From: JBCAXA01 sp038534295
GTDB taxonomy: Bacteria > Pseudomonadota > Gammaproteobacteria > Steroidobacterales > Woeseiaceae
DNA length: 64,000 nt
Assembly (NCBI GenBank): GCA_038534295.1
Contig: JBCAXA010000004.1
Span: 186,001 to 250,000, forward strand
Reading direction: 5' to 3'
Positions 17,123 through 25,601 of the stretch are shown piece after piece. Under the pieces are notes generated by a model that worked only from the letters and a program-made list of their open reading frames with translations, did not search any database and was not told where the DNA came from. Position 1 is the first letter of the stretch; each line of letters starts with the position of its first letter. The translations under genes and the position numbers were made by a program.

Positions 17123-19168
17123 ATGACGCGATCGGTATCGCGAGGCTTCGTTTTGCCGTTTGTGGCGCTCGGAGCCGGCCTCATAGGCGCCGCAACGGCT
17201 AGCGCGGCGATTCCTGGCGCATCTGGCAACGGTTTGCCGTGCGGCGGCACCGTGCTGGTCGAAACGGGCGACACTCTGGCGGAGATCGCGAGCTTCTGCG
17301 GCGTGACCGTAGACGCCATTGTTACGGTCAACGAATCCCTGAATGGGCCAAACGACCTCCGCGCCGGCGAATCGTTAACGATCCCCGGTGCCGTGCCGGT
17401 CTCGGAGGCGTCCGCGGCCGATCTCGAGGAATTGCTAGCGCCGATCGCCCTTTACCCGGACGCTTTGCTGGCCGAGATGCTCACGGCAGCAACCTACCCG
17501 CTCGAAATTGTGCAAGCGCATCGCTGGCTGCAGGAAAACGGTCCGGACGCCGACGTCAGCGGACAAGACTGGGCGCCGAGCGTGCAGGCAATGACGCGAT
17601 ACCCAGAGGTCCTGGCCATCATGAGCAGCGATCTCGACTGGTCGATCCAGCTGGGCGATGCGTTTCTTGGTAACCCCGAAGGGGTGTTCGACACCATTCA
17701 AACGCTGCGCGCGCGTGCCCAGGACGCCGGCAATCTCGCTGACAACGATAAGCAACGCGTGATCGTCGAACCGGTGACCGCCGCGGCGGAGCTCGACAAC
17801 GACCGCGTTGTTGAAGTCGTTGAGCCGGTCGTCGAGACACGAACGATCATTCGCATCGTGCCGCGTTACGAGACGCTGTACGTCCCGACCTACCATCCGC
17901 GTTGGGTTTACTACCCGCGCTCGTATTACTCGTCGTTCTACTACGATCCGATCATTACGTTCGGCCTCGGCTACGCAGTCGGTAGTTGGCTGACGCATTA
18001 TCCCGACTGGCGCTATGGCTATGTGCGTCTTACGCCGTTTCACTACCGCTACCCGCGCTACTTCTATGGGTCGCGGCTGCACTATTCGTTTAATACCCGT
18101 TACTGGACGCCGTGGGTGCACCACCCCGTGCACCGTCGCGGCTATCGTTACGCCAACGTACCTCGCGTGCGCGTCAATCAGGGACAGCGACATCTCGTCA
18201 ATGTCGTGCCGCGTAACAATTCCCGCGTTGCCGTGCGCGGTGGCGCACGCGGCGGCAGTCGGATCGCGACCGCCGACTATCGGCAGCGCGAACGCAACGC
18301 AGCGCTGAATCGCTCCGCGACAGCGCGCGGTCGAGCTGCCGGTACGGGTGGGCGTATTCGGCCCAGCGCCGCCAGCAGCGGCGACATTTCTCGTCGGCTA
18401 GCGTCGTCAGGGCAGCGCGGCACAGCGGGCAGAGCGCGCGGGGCGAATACCGCCACGCGGGGCGCATCAGTCGGTACAGTACGCAATGCCGGAACACCAC
18501 GAGCGGATGGCAACACACGGTCGCGTTCGACGACCGACAACAGAGCCCGACGGGCAAACCGCCTCGACGAAAACCCGGCGAGCCGGCAATCGTATTCCGG
18601 CAGTCGCGGCACCAACCGTCTCGCATCATCCGGCAGTTCGCGTGCCCGTTCCGCGACAACGACGAGCCGTAATCAAGCAACGACTAACGCACGCAATCGT
18701 TTCGTTGCGCGCGCCGATCAAAACGCGCGAAGCGACAGATCAAGGCGTGCGGCCAACGGTACCGTCGTTCGTCAGCGGCCAACGACGAACGCGTCCCGTA
18801 GCGGCAACGTTGCGCGACAGCGCAGCACGGTTTCGGCGCCGCGTTCGACCAGCAATGCACGCCGCGGCACCGTCGTACGCGAGCGCTATACGAACTCGAG
18901 CCGTCGTTCGACGCCGTCCGCAACACCGCAGCGCAACACCAATCGTTATCGCGCGGCGCCAAACAGCCGGCCCAGCGCAGCCCGCCAGTCAGCGCCGTCA
19001 CGTAGCGCCGCGCCGCGCCGCCAGGCAGCGCCGTCACGCAGCGCCGCGCCGCGCCGGCAAGCAGCGCCCCGTGCGCCAGCACAGCGTTCGGCACCGGCGC
19101 CACGCAGCCAGAGTCGGTCCTCGTCGTCCGGCCGGCAACGCGGCGGTGGCCAACGTCGACGCCGCTAA
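17123..19168 (+). CDS. Exported LysM-DUF3300 protein with Arg/Ser/Ala-rich tail
   Basis: This 681-residue protein starts at the ATG at 17123, five bases after a very strong GGAGGAGGGG ribosome-binding site; a TTG seven codons upstream is unlikely. It has a signal peptide (about 8-30), a LysM-like module (GGTVLVETGDTLAEIA ... AGESLTIPG, about 40-90) suited to peptidoglycan binding, a DUF3300 domain (about 100-215, LLAPIALYPDALLAEMLTAATYP) and a Tyr/Arg/Pro-rich region (about 250-345). About 340 residues of low-complexity, strongly basic Arg/Ser/Ala/Thr sequence finish it. DUF3300 proteins are envelope proteins of unknown function; the polycationic tail might bind DNA, polysaccharide or cell wall. 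A strong terminator follows. Confidence 0.85.
   Translation: MTRSVSRGFVLPFVALGAGLIGAATASAAIPGASGNGLPCGGTVLVETGDTLAEIASFCGVTVDAIVTVNESLNGPNDLRAGESLTIPGAVPVSEASAADLEELLAPIALYPDALLAEMLTAATYPLEIVQAHRWLQENGPDADVSGQDWAPSVQAMTRYPEVLAIMSSDLDWSIQLGDAFLGNPEGVFDTIQTLRARAQDAGNLADNDKQRVIVEPVTAAAELDNDRVVEVVEPVVETRTIIRIVPRYETLYVPTYHPRWVYYPRSYYSSFYYDPIITFGLGYAVGSWLTHYPDWRYGYVRLTPFHYRYPRYFYGSRLHYSFNTRYWTPWVHHPVHRRGYRYANVPRVRVNQGQRHLVNVVPRNNSRVAVRGGARGGSRIATADYRQRERNAALNRSATARGRAAGTGGRIRPSAASSGDISRRLASSGQRGTAGRARGANTATRGASVGTVRNAGTPRADGNTRSRSTTDNRARRANRLDENPASRQSYSGSRGTNRLASSGSSRARSATTTSRNQATTNARNRFVARADQNARSDRSRRAANGTVVRQRPTTNASRSGNVARQRSTVSAPRSTSNARRGTVVRERYTNSSRRSTPSATPQRNTNRYRAAPNSRPSAARQSAPSRSAAPRRQAAPSRSAAPRRQAAPRAPAQRSAPAPRSQSRSSSSGRQRGGGQRRRR
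18995..19066 (+). repeat. 36-bp tandem repeat, two copies
   Basis: Two 36-bp units start at 18995 and 19031 and differ by only a few bases. They encode a 12-residue repeat of the form APSRSAAPRRQA in the basic tail of the DUF3300 protein. This suggests tail length varies by replication slippage. Confidence 0.8.
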
Positions 19169-19185
19169 GGCGGCACGAACAGCGC

Positions 19186-19226
19186 AAAAAAAAGCCGCGG
19201 CAGGGCCTCTGCCGCGGCCTTTTTTA
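19186..19226. terminator. Rho-independent terminator
   Basis: A perfect 10-bp GC stem (GCCGCGGCAG at 19194-19203 with CTGCCGCGGC at 19209-19218) encloses a 5-base loop. It is preceded by eight A and followed by C and six T. It terminates the DUF3300 gene and, because of the flanking A tract, could work in both directions. Confidence 0.95.
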
Positions 19227-19260
19227 TGTCCAATACTTGTCGCCGAAAGGCCGAATTCGA

Positions 19261-19275
19261 TGTCATTTACTGACA
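19261..19275. promoter_or_regulatory. Inverted repeat TGTCA-N5-TGACA upstream of the sigma-54 promoter
   Basis: A perfect 5-bp inverted repeat lies about 100 bases upstream of the -24 element at 19360. This is the usual distance for a bacterial enhancer-binding protein site, so it is a candidate activator site for that promoter. It is short and could occur by chance. Confidence 0.3.
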
Positions 19276-19322
19276 CAAACGTACAGTCGGCCTGCCGCGC
19301 ATCGCGACCAGTTTTCGCTAAG

Positions 19323-19352
19323 CCCCTGAAATCCATAGAACTATCTCAGGGG
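19323..19352. repeat. Inverted repeat CCCCTGA-N16-TCAGGGG just upstream of the -24 box
   Basis: Perfect 7-bp arms (19323-19329 and 19346-19352) sit 8 bases before the sigma-54 -24 element. The repeat could be an operator, or a weak hairpin that insulates the promoter. There is no T tract. Confidence 0.5.
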
Positions 19353-19359
19353 TAAAAAC

Positions 19360-19375
19360 TGGCACGCGGTTTGCT
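19360..19375 (+). promoter_or_regulatory. Sigma-54 (RpoN) promoter
   Basis: TGGCACG (19360-19366), four bases, then TTGCT (19371-19375) matches the -24/-12 consensus TGGCACG-N4-TTGCW exactly. Predicted transcription starts near 19385, leaving a leader of about 25 bases before the small gene at 19411. Its expression should require RpoN and an AAA+ enhancer-binding activator. Confidence 0.85.
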
Positions 19376-19410
19376 TTGTGTCATGGGCAAGACCAATTAG
19401 GTGTTTGACC

Positions 19411-19635
19411 ATGGACCATCAAATCATTCAGGACTGGACCCGAGCCCTCGACGGCGACGACACCCTCGCCCCGTTTGAATATCGAGTCGTCCGCGTTGAC
19501 GACCAGTGCCAACAACAAGTACGCGACGAAACAGGCACGGTTATCGGCAGCATCCTTTTGCCGGACGGCGTACGCATGGATCGGCAGAGCTTCGACGTCA
19601 TGTTGCGATTTGCGCTCACGCAGATCGCCGCCTGA
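19411..19635 (+). CDS. Small protein of unknown function under sigma-54 control
   Basis: This 74-residue, acidic, soluble protein starts at the ATG at 19411. The longer reading starts at a GTG that would lie upstream of the predicted transcript start. There is no signal peptide, membrane helix or cysteine pair; one Cys lies near residue 27 (DDQCQQQ). It looks like a compact alpha/beta domain (FEYRVVRVDD, TGTVIGSILLPDG, then an amphipathic helix RQSFDVMLRFALTQIA). I recognise no family. A perfect RpoN promoter directly upstream and a hairpin downstream make it a single-gene transcription unit. Confidence 0.75.
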   Translation: MDHQIIQDWTRALDGDDTLAPFEYRVVRVDDQCQQQVRDETGTVIGSILLPDGVRMDRQSFDVMLRFALTQIAA

Positions 19636-19689
19636 CACCAGGCGCGTAACCGGTTCGCGGCGCTGTCCCCTTGCCGCGTGACCGGCAAT

Positions 19690-19729
19690 CCGAAGCCCTG
19701 GGCCCAACGGCCAGGGCCTGGGGCTTCGG
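19690..19729. terminator. Hairpin between convergent genes
   Basis: CCGAAGCCC (19690-19698) pairs perfectly with GGGCTTCGG (19721-19729), and the stem continues inward with GGCCC/GGGCC-type pairing. It lies between the small gene (+) and fbp (-). T tracts are weak on both sides, so it may be an inefficient or 3'-protecting bidirectional terminator. Confidence 0.65.
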
Positions 19730-19738
19730 GTTCATTTC

Positions 19739-20731
19739 TCAGGCGACGAACGACAGCACTTTCTCGACCTCCTGCCGAGCGCCGAGCACGACACCAGTAC
19801 GCTCGTGAATCTTTGACGGCTCAACGTCAAGCAGCGCGCGCTCGCCGTTGCTGGCTAACCCACCCGCCTGCTCAATGATGAAGCCCATGGGGTTGGCCTC
19901 GTAAAGCAGACGCAATTTGCCGCCTGGCGCCGCTTGTGTTGGCGGGTACATGAACACGCCGCCTTTCAACAGCACGCGATGCACATCCGCAACCATCGCG
20001 CCTGCATAACGCGCCGAGTAGCCTTCGCCCTGCACGGTATCGAGGTAACGCCGATAGCCGTCCGGAAACGACTGTCGGTTGCCTTCATTGAGCGAATACT
20101 GCCGGGTGCCGGCGGGGATCGCGAGATCCTGCGCGACCCGAATAAAGGCGCCTATGGCCGGATCGAGCACAAACATGTGCACGCCATTGCCGACCGACAT
20201 CACAAACACCGTTGACGAACGGTACAGCACGTAGCCCGCCGCGACTTGTGCCGCGCCCGGTTGCAACAGCGAGTCGACCGGGTCGTCGGTGCGACGATCG
20301 TGCCGGACGATGCTGAAAATCGTGCCTACGCTGCCGGCGACATCGAGATTTGATGAACCATCGAGGGGATCGAACAGCACGCAGTAGCGGCGTGGTCCTT
20401 GTCGCTCGTTGCGAATGATCACCGGCTTTTCGTTCTCTTCCGACGCGACGATGGCGACGCCTTCGCGATCGCCCAAGCAGCGCAGCAGTACGTTATTCGA
20501 GATGACGTCCAGTTTCTGCTGCGCCTCGCCCTGCACGTTGCCGGTGCCGGCCAGTCCGAGAACATCGTCGAGTCGCGCCCTGCGCAGCTTGCTCGCGATC
20601 GTTTTGCCGGCGAGCGACAGTGCCGACAAGATCCACGACAGCGTGCCGGTCGCGCTCGGATGACGCGCCTCCTCCGCCAGGATATGACTTTGCAGTGTGA
20701 CGACAGCCGAGGCAGCTGCAGGATCGCTCAT
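19739..20731 (-). CDS. fbp: Fructose-1,6-bisphosphatase class I
   Basis: This 330-residue cytosolic enzyme has the length usual for class I FBPase. It has the metal/substrate motifs ASEENEKP, FDPLDGSSNLD and the C-terminal GKLRLLYEANPMGFIIEQAGG. It removes the C1 phosphate of fructose 1,6-bisphosphate, the committed step of gluconeogenesis, as needed when growing on acids and acetyl-CoA such as the cluster downstream would supply. The start is the ATG at 20731. It is monocistronic and divergent from the GST-like gene, with 109 bases between starts. Confidence 0.95.
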   Translation of the reverse strand: MSDPAAASAVVTLQSHILAEEARHPSATGTLSWILSALSLAGKTIASKLRRARLDDVLGLAGTGNVQGEAQQKLDVISNNVLLRCLGDREGVAIVASEENEKPVIIRNERQGPRRYCVLFDPLDGSSNLDVAGSVGTIFSIVRHDRRTDDPVDSLLQPGAAQVAAGYVLYRSSTVFVMSVGNGVHMFVLDPAIGAFIRVAQDLAIPAGTRQYSLNEGNRQSFPDGYRRYLDTVQGEGYSARYAGAMVADVHRVLLKGGVFMYPPTQAAPGGKLRLLYEANPMGFIIEQAGGLASNGERALLDVEPSKIHERTGVVLGARQEVEKVLSFVA

Positions 20732-20840
20732 GGGAAATCACCGACGTCCAAAAGCGGCGAGTCTAGGACGTTTTCATGACCAACCGCCATGCATTCACAC
20801 CAATCGCTATACTGGGCGCCTTTGACCTCGGAGCCTAGCC

Positions 20841-21515
20841 GTGCTCGTCGTACATCATCTGGAAAACTCGCGCTCACAGCGCGTGCTTTGGCTACTCGAG
20901 GAACTCGGCGTCGAGTACGAGATCCGCAGCTGGAAGCGCGACCCGACAACGAAACTGGCGCCGCCGGAGCTGCGCGATGTACATCCGTTGGGTAAAGCAC
21001 CGATGCTCGACATCGACGGCGAAATCGTCGCGGAATCCGGATTGATTTTCGAGGTGCTTCTGGAACGATTCGATCAGGGTCGACTGCTGCCGACGACCGG
21101 CAGCGCCGAGCACAAGCAGTACCGATACTGGATGCACTTTGCCGAGGGCACTTTCATGCCCTTCATGATCATTGCGTTGATCATGAGTCGTATCGAGACG
21201 ACAAAAATGCCGTTCTTCGCCAAACCGATTGCAAAGCGCATCGTAGCCGCCGTGCGCAGCGGTTTTCTAGATGACAACATCCGCCGCAATCTCGAATTCA
21301 TGGAGTCGACGCTGGCTGCATCGCCGTGGTTTTGTGGCGAGGAAATGACGGCCGCTGACATCATGATGAGCCTGCCGGTCGAGGCGGCAGCGGCGCGAGT
21401 TGGTCTCGAAGAGCGCTACCCGGCATTGGCCAGTTTCGCGGAACGTATTCATGCACTCCCGGCCTACCAGCGTGCCGTCGAGCGCGGCGGGCCGTACGAA
21501 CTGATGCGCGGTTGA
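20841..21515 (+). CDS. Glutathione S-transferase family protein
   Basis: This 224-residue protein starts at GTG. The thioredoxin fold opens with VVHHLENSRSQRVLWLLEELGVEYE, and the glutathione site HPLGKAPMLDIDGEIVAESGLI holds the cis-Pro and Glu-Ser pair. The helical domain has the MTAADIMM capping box. The HHLENSRSQRV wording is typical of bacterial proteins related to the beta/theta-like group, with Ser in the active site. It is a single gene; the next gene runs convergently 22 bases away. The substrate is unknown. Confidence 0.9.
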   Translation: MLVVHHLENSRSQRVLWLLEELGVEYEIRSWKRDPTTKLAPPELRDVHPLGKAPMLDIDGEIVAESGLIFEVLLERFDQGRLLPTTGSAEHKQYRYWMHFAEGTFMPFMIIALIMSRIETTKMPFFAKPIAKRIVAAVRSGFLDDNIRRNLEFMESTLAASPWFCGEEMTAADIMMSLPVEAAAARVGLEERYPALASFAERIHALPAYQRAVERGGPYELMRG

Positions 21516-21537
21516 TCGGGCGAAATTCGCCGCTCGC

Positions 21538-22695
21538 TCACGAGTCGCTCGCGCGCTGCCCGTCGTCTGAGGGCTTACGGGCGGCGCTACCCAACAACAC
21601 CGAACCGAGCGGAGTGCCGACGATCAGCAGGCGATAGCTGCCCCAGATCAGCGGTACCGCAATTGCAAGCGTTAGCAAGTACTTGACGAACGACGGGCTA
21701 ACCAGCGATGTCCAAACAGCGCCAGCCGCGACCACTACCGGCAGGTGGATTAAATAGACCCAATACGATGCGCGGCCAAGCTCGATACTCAACGGGGTTG
21801 CGCGATTCAATCGACTCAGAAAAAAGCCTAACAGCGCAAACGTCATGAGCCCGGCAATTGCGGCATTGGACAGTCCGGCAATCAGCCCAACGGTATAGTC
21901 GGCATCGTCGGGCGCGGCCAACCGCGCACGTGACGACCAAGTACAAACCGGCACTAAGGCCAATGCGAGGACACCCTCTAAGCGCCAGTGGGTCGCCAAT
22001 CCGGTGAGCAGTGCCCGTTCGCTGTACAAAAACCAACCGAACGCGAAAAAGACAAACATCGTCAGCTGCATGAAAGCGCTGGTACCTACGCCACTGCCAT
22101 AGACGTAGGCCGGAACCGTGGTGACAGCGACCAGCAGCGTCAACCACAACGCCCGCCAGCGACTTGCTAACACGCCGCGCCCCCAGCCGGCCAAAGCCGC
22201 AGCGCTGCGATCGCGCAGGAGAACGATCAGAAGTCCGGCGATACCCGTAAAGAGCAGGAGCGATACCAAAAACCAAAGGTGATAGAGCTTGCTCCACCGC
22301 AGCCACTCGCCGAGCAAAAACACGTCGAAACCGCCGCTGACCGAGTTAGTCGCAACGGTCGCCTTGGCGAAGGTGTATGCACCGCGCGTCAGCGGTGAGA
22401 GCAACAGATAGGCGACCAGCAGCGGCAAGAATATGCGCTGCCAGCGGTTGCGCCACAGACCGCGCCAACCGCGCCGCTCGGCCAGCGCTGCCGCCGCGAA
22501 TCCGGCGGTAATGAAGAACACCTGCATGGCGAACGCATAAAGGAACACAGCGACGAAATCGAAGCTGCCGTGAGTGATCGGATCTTTGTACGAGCGCGGC
22601 ACCGTAACGTACGGCAACAGCGCGTGGCCGAACATGACGATGAACATCATGCCGGTACGTAGATTGTCGATGGCGTAGAAGCGCTGCGTAGACAA
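21538..22695 (-). CDS. Acyltransferase 3 family membrane protein (OpgC-like)
   Basis: This 385-residue integral membrane protein has about ten hydrophobic helices. The N-terminal FYAIDNLRTGMMFIVMFGHALLPY contains the R-x-x-x-x-x-H catalytic histidine region of the acyltransferase-3 (AT3) family. The pattern of DNLRT rather than D-G-L-R resembles the glucan succinyltransferase OpgC/MdoC subgroup. Such enzymes O-acylate envelope glycans or lipids using cytosolic acyl-CoA. The start is TTG at 22695, because no ATG occurs upstream of the first helix. It is monocistronic. The acceptor is unknown. Confidence 0.82.
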   Translation of the reverse strand: MSTQRFYAIDNLRTGMMFIVMFGHALLPYVTVPRSYKDPITHGSFDFVAVFLYAFAMQVFFITAGFAAAALAERRGWRGLWRNRWQRIFLPLLVAYLLLSPLTRGAYTFAKATVATNSVSGGFDVFLLGEWLRWSKLYHLWFLVSLLLFTGIAGLLIVLLRDRSAAALAGWGRGVLASRWRALWLTLLVAVTTVPAYVYGSGVGTSAFMQLTMFVFFAFGWFLYSERALLTGLATHWRLEGVLALALVPVCTWSSRARLAAPDDADYTVGLIAGLSNAAIAGLMTFALLGFFLSRLNRATPLSIELGRASYWVYLIHLPVVVAAGAVWTSLVSPSFVKYLLTLAIAVPLIWGSYRLLIVGTPLGSVLLGSAARKPSDDGQRASDS

Positions 22696-22831
22696 CCCGT
22701 TGAGCCTCGGTATCAGCGAAGAGGCCGCATCTGGCGCTGCCGGCCCGGCGTTTGTGACATAAGTCGCGATCTGCTAAATCATTCGGCGCGCCGGCCGATA
22801 CAGCCAATACACGCCGAGCTGGAGCACGCAA

Positions 22832-23071
22832 ATGCTGCTCAAATCCACATCGAGCGCGAGCGCCGTCGCAATTGACGGCATCCGCCGCGGCCAACGTGAT
22901 CTGACGCGGGCCGCGAGTGAGGTCGCGAATGGCGATACGGGCGACAACGCCCGCCAGACGACCCGTGGCCTATTGGATGCTCAGCAGGCCGCGCGCCAGA
23001 TCGAAGCGTCGGCGCGGGCGCTCGAGCGCGTCAATCAAGCCGTGGGTTCGCTAATCGATACGCTCGCCTGA
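22832..23071 (+). CDS. Small flagellar rod/hook-like protein
   Basis: This 79-residue protein is largely helical. The arrangement AIDGIRRGQRDLTRAASEVAN near the N-terminus and LLDAQQAARQIEASARALERVNQAVGSLIDTLA at the C-terminus resembles small stand-alone proteins built from the terminal heptad regions of axial flagellar proteins (FlgC/FlgE type). These are common in gammaproteobacteria and rarely characterised. No flagellar genes are adjacent. It is convergent with the YceI gene 3 bases away. The start is ATG. The assignment rests on pattern recognition only. Confidence 0.6.
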   Translation: MLLKSTSSASAVAIDGIRRGQRDLTRAASEVANGDTGDNARQTTRGLLDAQQAARQIEASARALERVNQAVGSLIDTLA

Positions 23072-23074
23072 GCT

Positions 23075-23731
23075 TTAAGCCCCGTCTTCCAGCGGCATTT
23101 CGACTTCGATATCGATCGACACCTCGTCGCCAACCGCCGGCACCGCCAGCGTCAAACCCCATTCCGACCGATTAACCGTTGCACTGGCCGAGACGCCTAG
23201 CGTCGGTACTTTGCGCATCGGGTGATCGGCCGCTTTGTTGATCGTGCCGGAAAACGTAACGTCCTTGGCAATGCCCTTGATCGTGAGCGGTCCGGTCATC
23301 GAGAACTGGTCGCCGTCGACAGCGATTTCGCTAGCCGAGAACGTGATTTCCGGATAATTTGCCGTATCGAACAGCTCGTCACTCATGAGGTGCTCGTCAA
23401 ACTTTGCGACGCGGCTATAGATTGAACCCGCTGCGACCACCACTTCCAGTGACGACTCATTCGGAGCCGCACTGTCGAGGTTTAAGGTTGCGTCGAAATC
23501 AGTGAATCCGACGACGGGATTAGAAAACCCAAGATGGGAATAGCTGAACGAGATATACGCGTGCGTCTTGTCGAGACCGTAGATGCCGGCCGGCAGTCCG
23601 GCGACTGCGGTTGCTGCTGCGCTCGGCTCGGGCGCCGCCTCTGTGACTACGTCGGTGTCCTCAGACGAGCCGCAGCCAGCCAATATGGCAACGGCGATGA
23701 AAGCGAAAGAATGGCGTGCAACTACGTTCAT
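23075..23731 (-). CDS. YceI-family lipoprotein
   Basis: This 218-residue protein has a lipoprotein signal (AFIAVAILAGC, lipid cysteine at about 20) and a YceI lipocalin-like beta barrel (YGLDKTHAYISFSYSHLGFSNPVVGFTDFDA ... FDTANYPEITFSA ... LTIKGIAKDVTFSG). YceI barrels bind long polyisoprenoid or fatty-acyl ligands in the periplasm. A Ser/Ala/Glu-rich linker separates the lipid anchor from the barrel. The start is ATG. It is divergent from the M19 dipeptidase with 116 bases between starts. Confidence 0.92.
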   Translation of the reverse strand: MNVVARHSFAFIAVAILAGCGSSEDTDVVTEAAPEPSAAATAVAGLPAGIYGLDKTHAYISFSYSHLGFSNPVVGFTDFDATLNLDSAAPNESSLEVVVAAGSIYSRVAKFDEHLMSDELFDTANYPEITFSASEIAVDGDQFSMTGPLTIKGIAKDVTFSGTINKAADHPMRKVPTLGVSASATVNRSEWGLTLAVPAVGDEVSIDIEVEMPLEDGA

Positions 23732-23847
23732 GAATGCCCCACAAAGACCGTCTTGTTCGTTCGTAAGATAATACGCGAAAACCTCGTCAACCGCGCGGCG
23801 AGCAGGTCGTTCATCGACCCCGCAACTGCTGTCGTGAATCGCGCGCC

Positions 23848-25017
23848 ATGAAACGCTTCGTCATGATTGGATTGGCTTTGCTCGCCACCTCGCTGGTCGC
23901 CGTCTTCACGGTCGCGCCACCGATGGTTGAGCGATCCCAAAACGTCACGCTGCAACACGCGCCGTATGCACGCAGTGAAAACGCCAGTGCTTTGCATCAG
24001 TCGTTGTTCGTTGCCGACTTGCATGCGGACTCGCTGCTTTGGCGGCGCGATCTCGCCGAGCGCAGCACGCGCGGACACTTGGACTTGCCAAGGCTGGCCG
24101 CGGGCAACGTAGCGCTGCAGGTATTCTCCGCCACGACGAAGAGCCCGAGCGGGTTGAACTACAACCGTAACGACGGCGGATCCAGCGACGACATCACCAA
24201 GCTCGCGATCGTGCAGCGCTGGCCGGTCGCGACCTGGTCGAGTCTGTACGCGCGGGCCAGCTATCAGTTGGGTCGACTCATCGAACTCAGCGAGCGCGAA
24301 CCGGACGCGCTCATGCTGATCCGAAGCGCCGCGGAACTAGAACGCCTCGTCGAACGCCGAGCACAGGGAGAACCCGTGATTGGCGCACTTTATCTGATCG
24401 AAGGCGCACATCCGCTCGAAGGCGAACTTGGCAACCTCGACCGCCTGTTTGAGCAGGGCCTACGAATCGTCGGCCTCGTGCACTTCTTTGACAACGACGT
24501 TGCGGGCTCCTTGCATGGACTGAAGCGTCCTGGCCTTAGCGAATTTGGCCGCGACGTCGTGCGCCGAGCCGATGAACTCGGGATGATCATTGACATTGCC
24601 CACGCCTCGCCGCGGGCAGTCAGCGACGTGCTCGATATTACGACGCGGCCGGTCATGCTCTCGCATGGCGGTATGCGCGGCCACTGCAAGTCGGCGCGTA
24701 ACTTGGACGACGAACTCATGAAGCGGATGGCCAGTAAAGGCGGTTTGCTCGGCATCGGGTTCTGGAAAGCGGCGGTTTGCGACGTTTCTCCAGACGGCAT
24801 CGTTGCCGCGATTCGCTACGCCATCGAGACGCTAGGGGTCGAGCATGTCGCGCTCGGCTCGGACTTCGATGGCGCCGTAAGTGTAGCGCTCGACGCCAGC
24901 GAACTCGGCGTGCTGACCGACCGTATGCTGACGGCCGGTTTTACAGAAGCAGAAATCCGCGCTGTGATGGGCGAGAACGTCCAACGCTTTCTCCGCGAAA
25001 ACCTACCGCCACGGTGA
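23848..25017 (+). CDS. Membrane dipeptidase (peptidase M19 family)
   Basis: This 389-residue protein has an N-terminal signal or anchor helix (about 5-24) and a metallo-amidohydrolase-like M19 domain. Zinc ligands are His59 and Asp61 (DLHADS), a glutamate in YLIEGAHPL, and histidines in IDIAHASP and LSHGGMRGHC. ALGSDFDG closes the site. M19 enzymes hydrolyse dipeptides, often with a D- or modified C-terminal residue, in the periplasm. Nearby D-alanine genes (alr and a D-amino-acid transaminase) could use a released D-amino acid, but that link is inference. Confidence 0.9.
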   Translation: MKRFVMIGLALLATSLVAVFTVAPPMVERSQNVTLQHAPYARSENASALHQSLFVADLHADSLLWRRDLAERSTRGHLDLPRLAAGNVALQVFSATTKSPSGLNYNRNDGGSSDDITKLAIVQRWPVATWSSLYARASYQLGRLIELSEREPDALMLIRSAAELERLVERRAQGEPVIGALYLIEGAHPLEGELGNLDRLFEQGLRIVGLVHFFDNDVAGSLHGLKRPGLSEFGRDVVRRADELGMIIDIAHASPRAVSDVLDITTRPVMLSHGGMRGHCKSARNLDDELMKRMASKGGLLGIGFWKAAVCDVSPDGIVAAIRYAIETLGVEHVALGSDFDGAVSVALDASELGVLTDRMLTAGFTEAEIRAVMGENVQRFLRENLPPR

Positions 25018-25226
25018 GTTGGCATCGTCACTTTGTGTCGTAACGAGCACGAAGCAAACCGTTTTATTCCGTTCGTCGCCGAACTTGCACGGATTGTCCA
25101 TTCCATCGCAACCCTTGCAACTGCGAAGGCATCAAAGCGCATAACAACAACGCACAAACATGACGCGCTGTTGATACTGCCTCGCGCAGAACTCGGTTTC
25201 TTTGGTTAACAATCAGGAGTAAGACG

Positions 25227-25568
25227 ATGAGCACCACCGTTCGCAAGGGCAAAGTGATCGTGGCCGCAGCACTGACGAGCGTCGCATTGCTCGGCGCGGT
25301 TCCCCTGCATGCCGCCAGTGACGATCTGAAGATCAGCTTCAAAAGCTACATGCTGGACAGCAATGCCGCTGCCAGCGACCTGTATGCCAGCATCGAGTCC
25401 AAGGTAGAAAACTACTGCCAGGCCAGCGGCGTGCGTTCGCTTGCTGACCGTCGCGTCGAATCTGAGTGTGTATCGATCATGCTCGACCGTACCGTCGCAA
25501 CGATCGATCACAAGCGCTTGACCGCGATTCACGAAGGCCGCGTCGGTAACGAGCGCACCGCACCGTAA
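25227..25568 (+). CDS. UrcA-family exported protein
   Basis: This 113-residue protein has a signal peptide (about 10-30, ending LHAAS). It has the UrcA pattern: a short beta strand (LKISFKSYML), then an AASDLYASIESKVENYC helix with paired cysteines (NYC, SECVS) and a terminal ALDRTVATID-like helix. UrcA proteins are small periplasmic proteins of unknown role, common in Caulobacter and related proteobacteria. The start is ATG with a good AGGAG ribosome-binding site. The 209-base upstream gap holds no other gene I can support and presumably contains its promoter. Confidence 0.8.
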   Translation: MSTTVRKGKVIVAAALTSVALLGAVPLHAASDDLKISFKSYMLDSNAAASDLYASIESKVENYCQASGVRSLADRRVESECVSIMLDRTVATIDHKRLTAIHEGRVGNERTAP

Positions 25569-25601
25569 CGTCGCCACCGGTTCGAGTGCGGCGGCGACCG
25601 A

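Noticed and set aside
18486..19355. A 289-codon open frame in another frame of the DUF3300 tail
   Set aside because: It arises from the low-complexity Arg/Ser/Ala-rich coding sequence and runs through the terminator.
25137..25147. GCATAACAA upstream of the UrcA gene as a further operator
   Set aside because: It is only a partial half site without a second arm at the right spacing.
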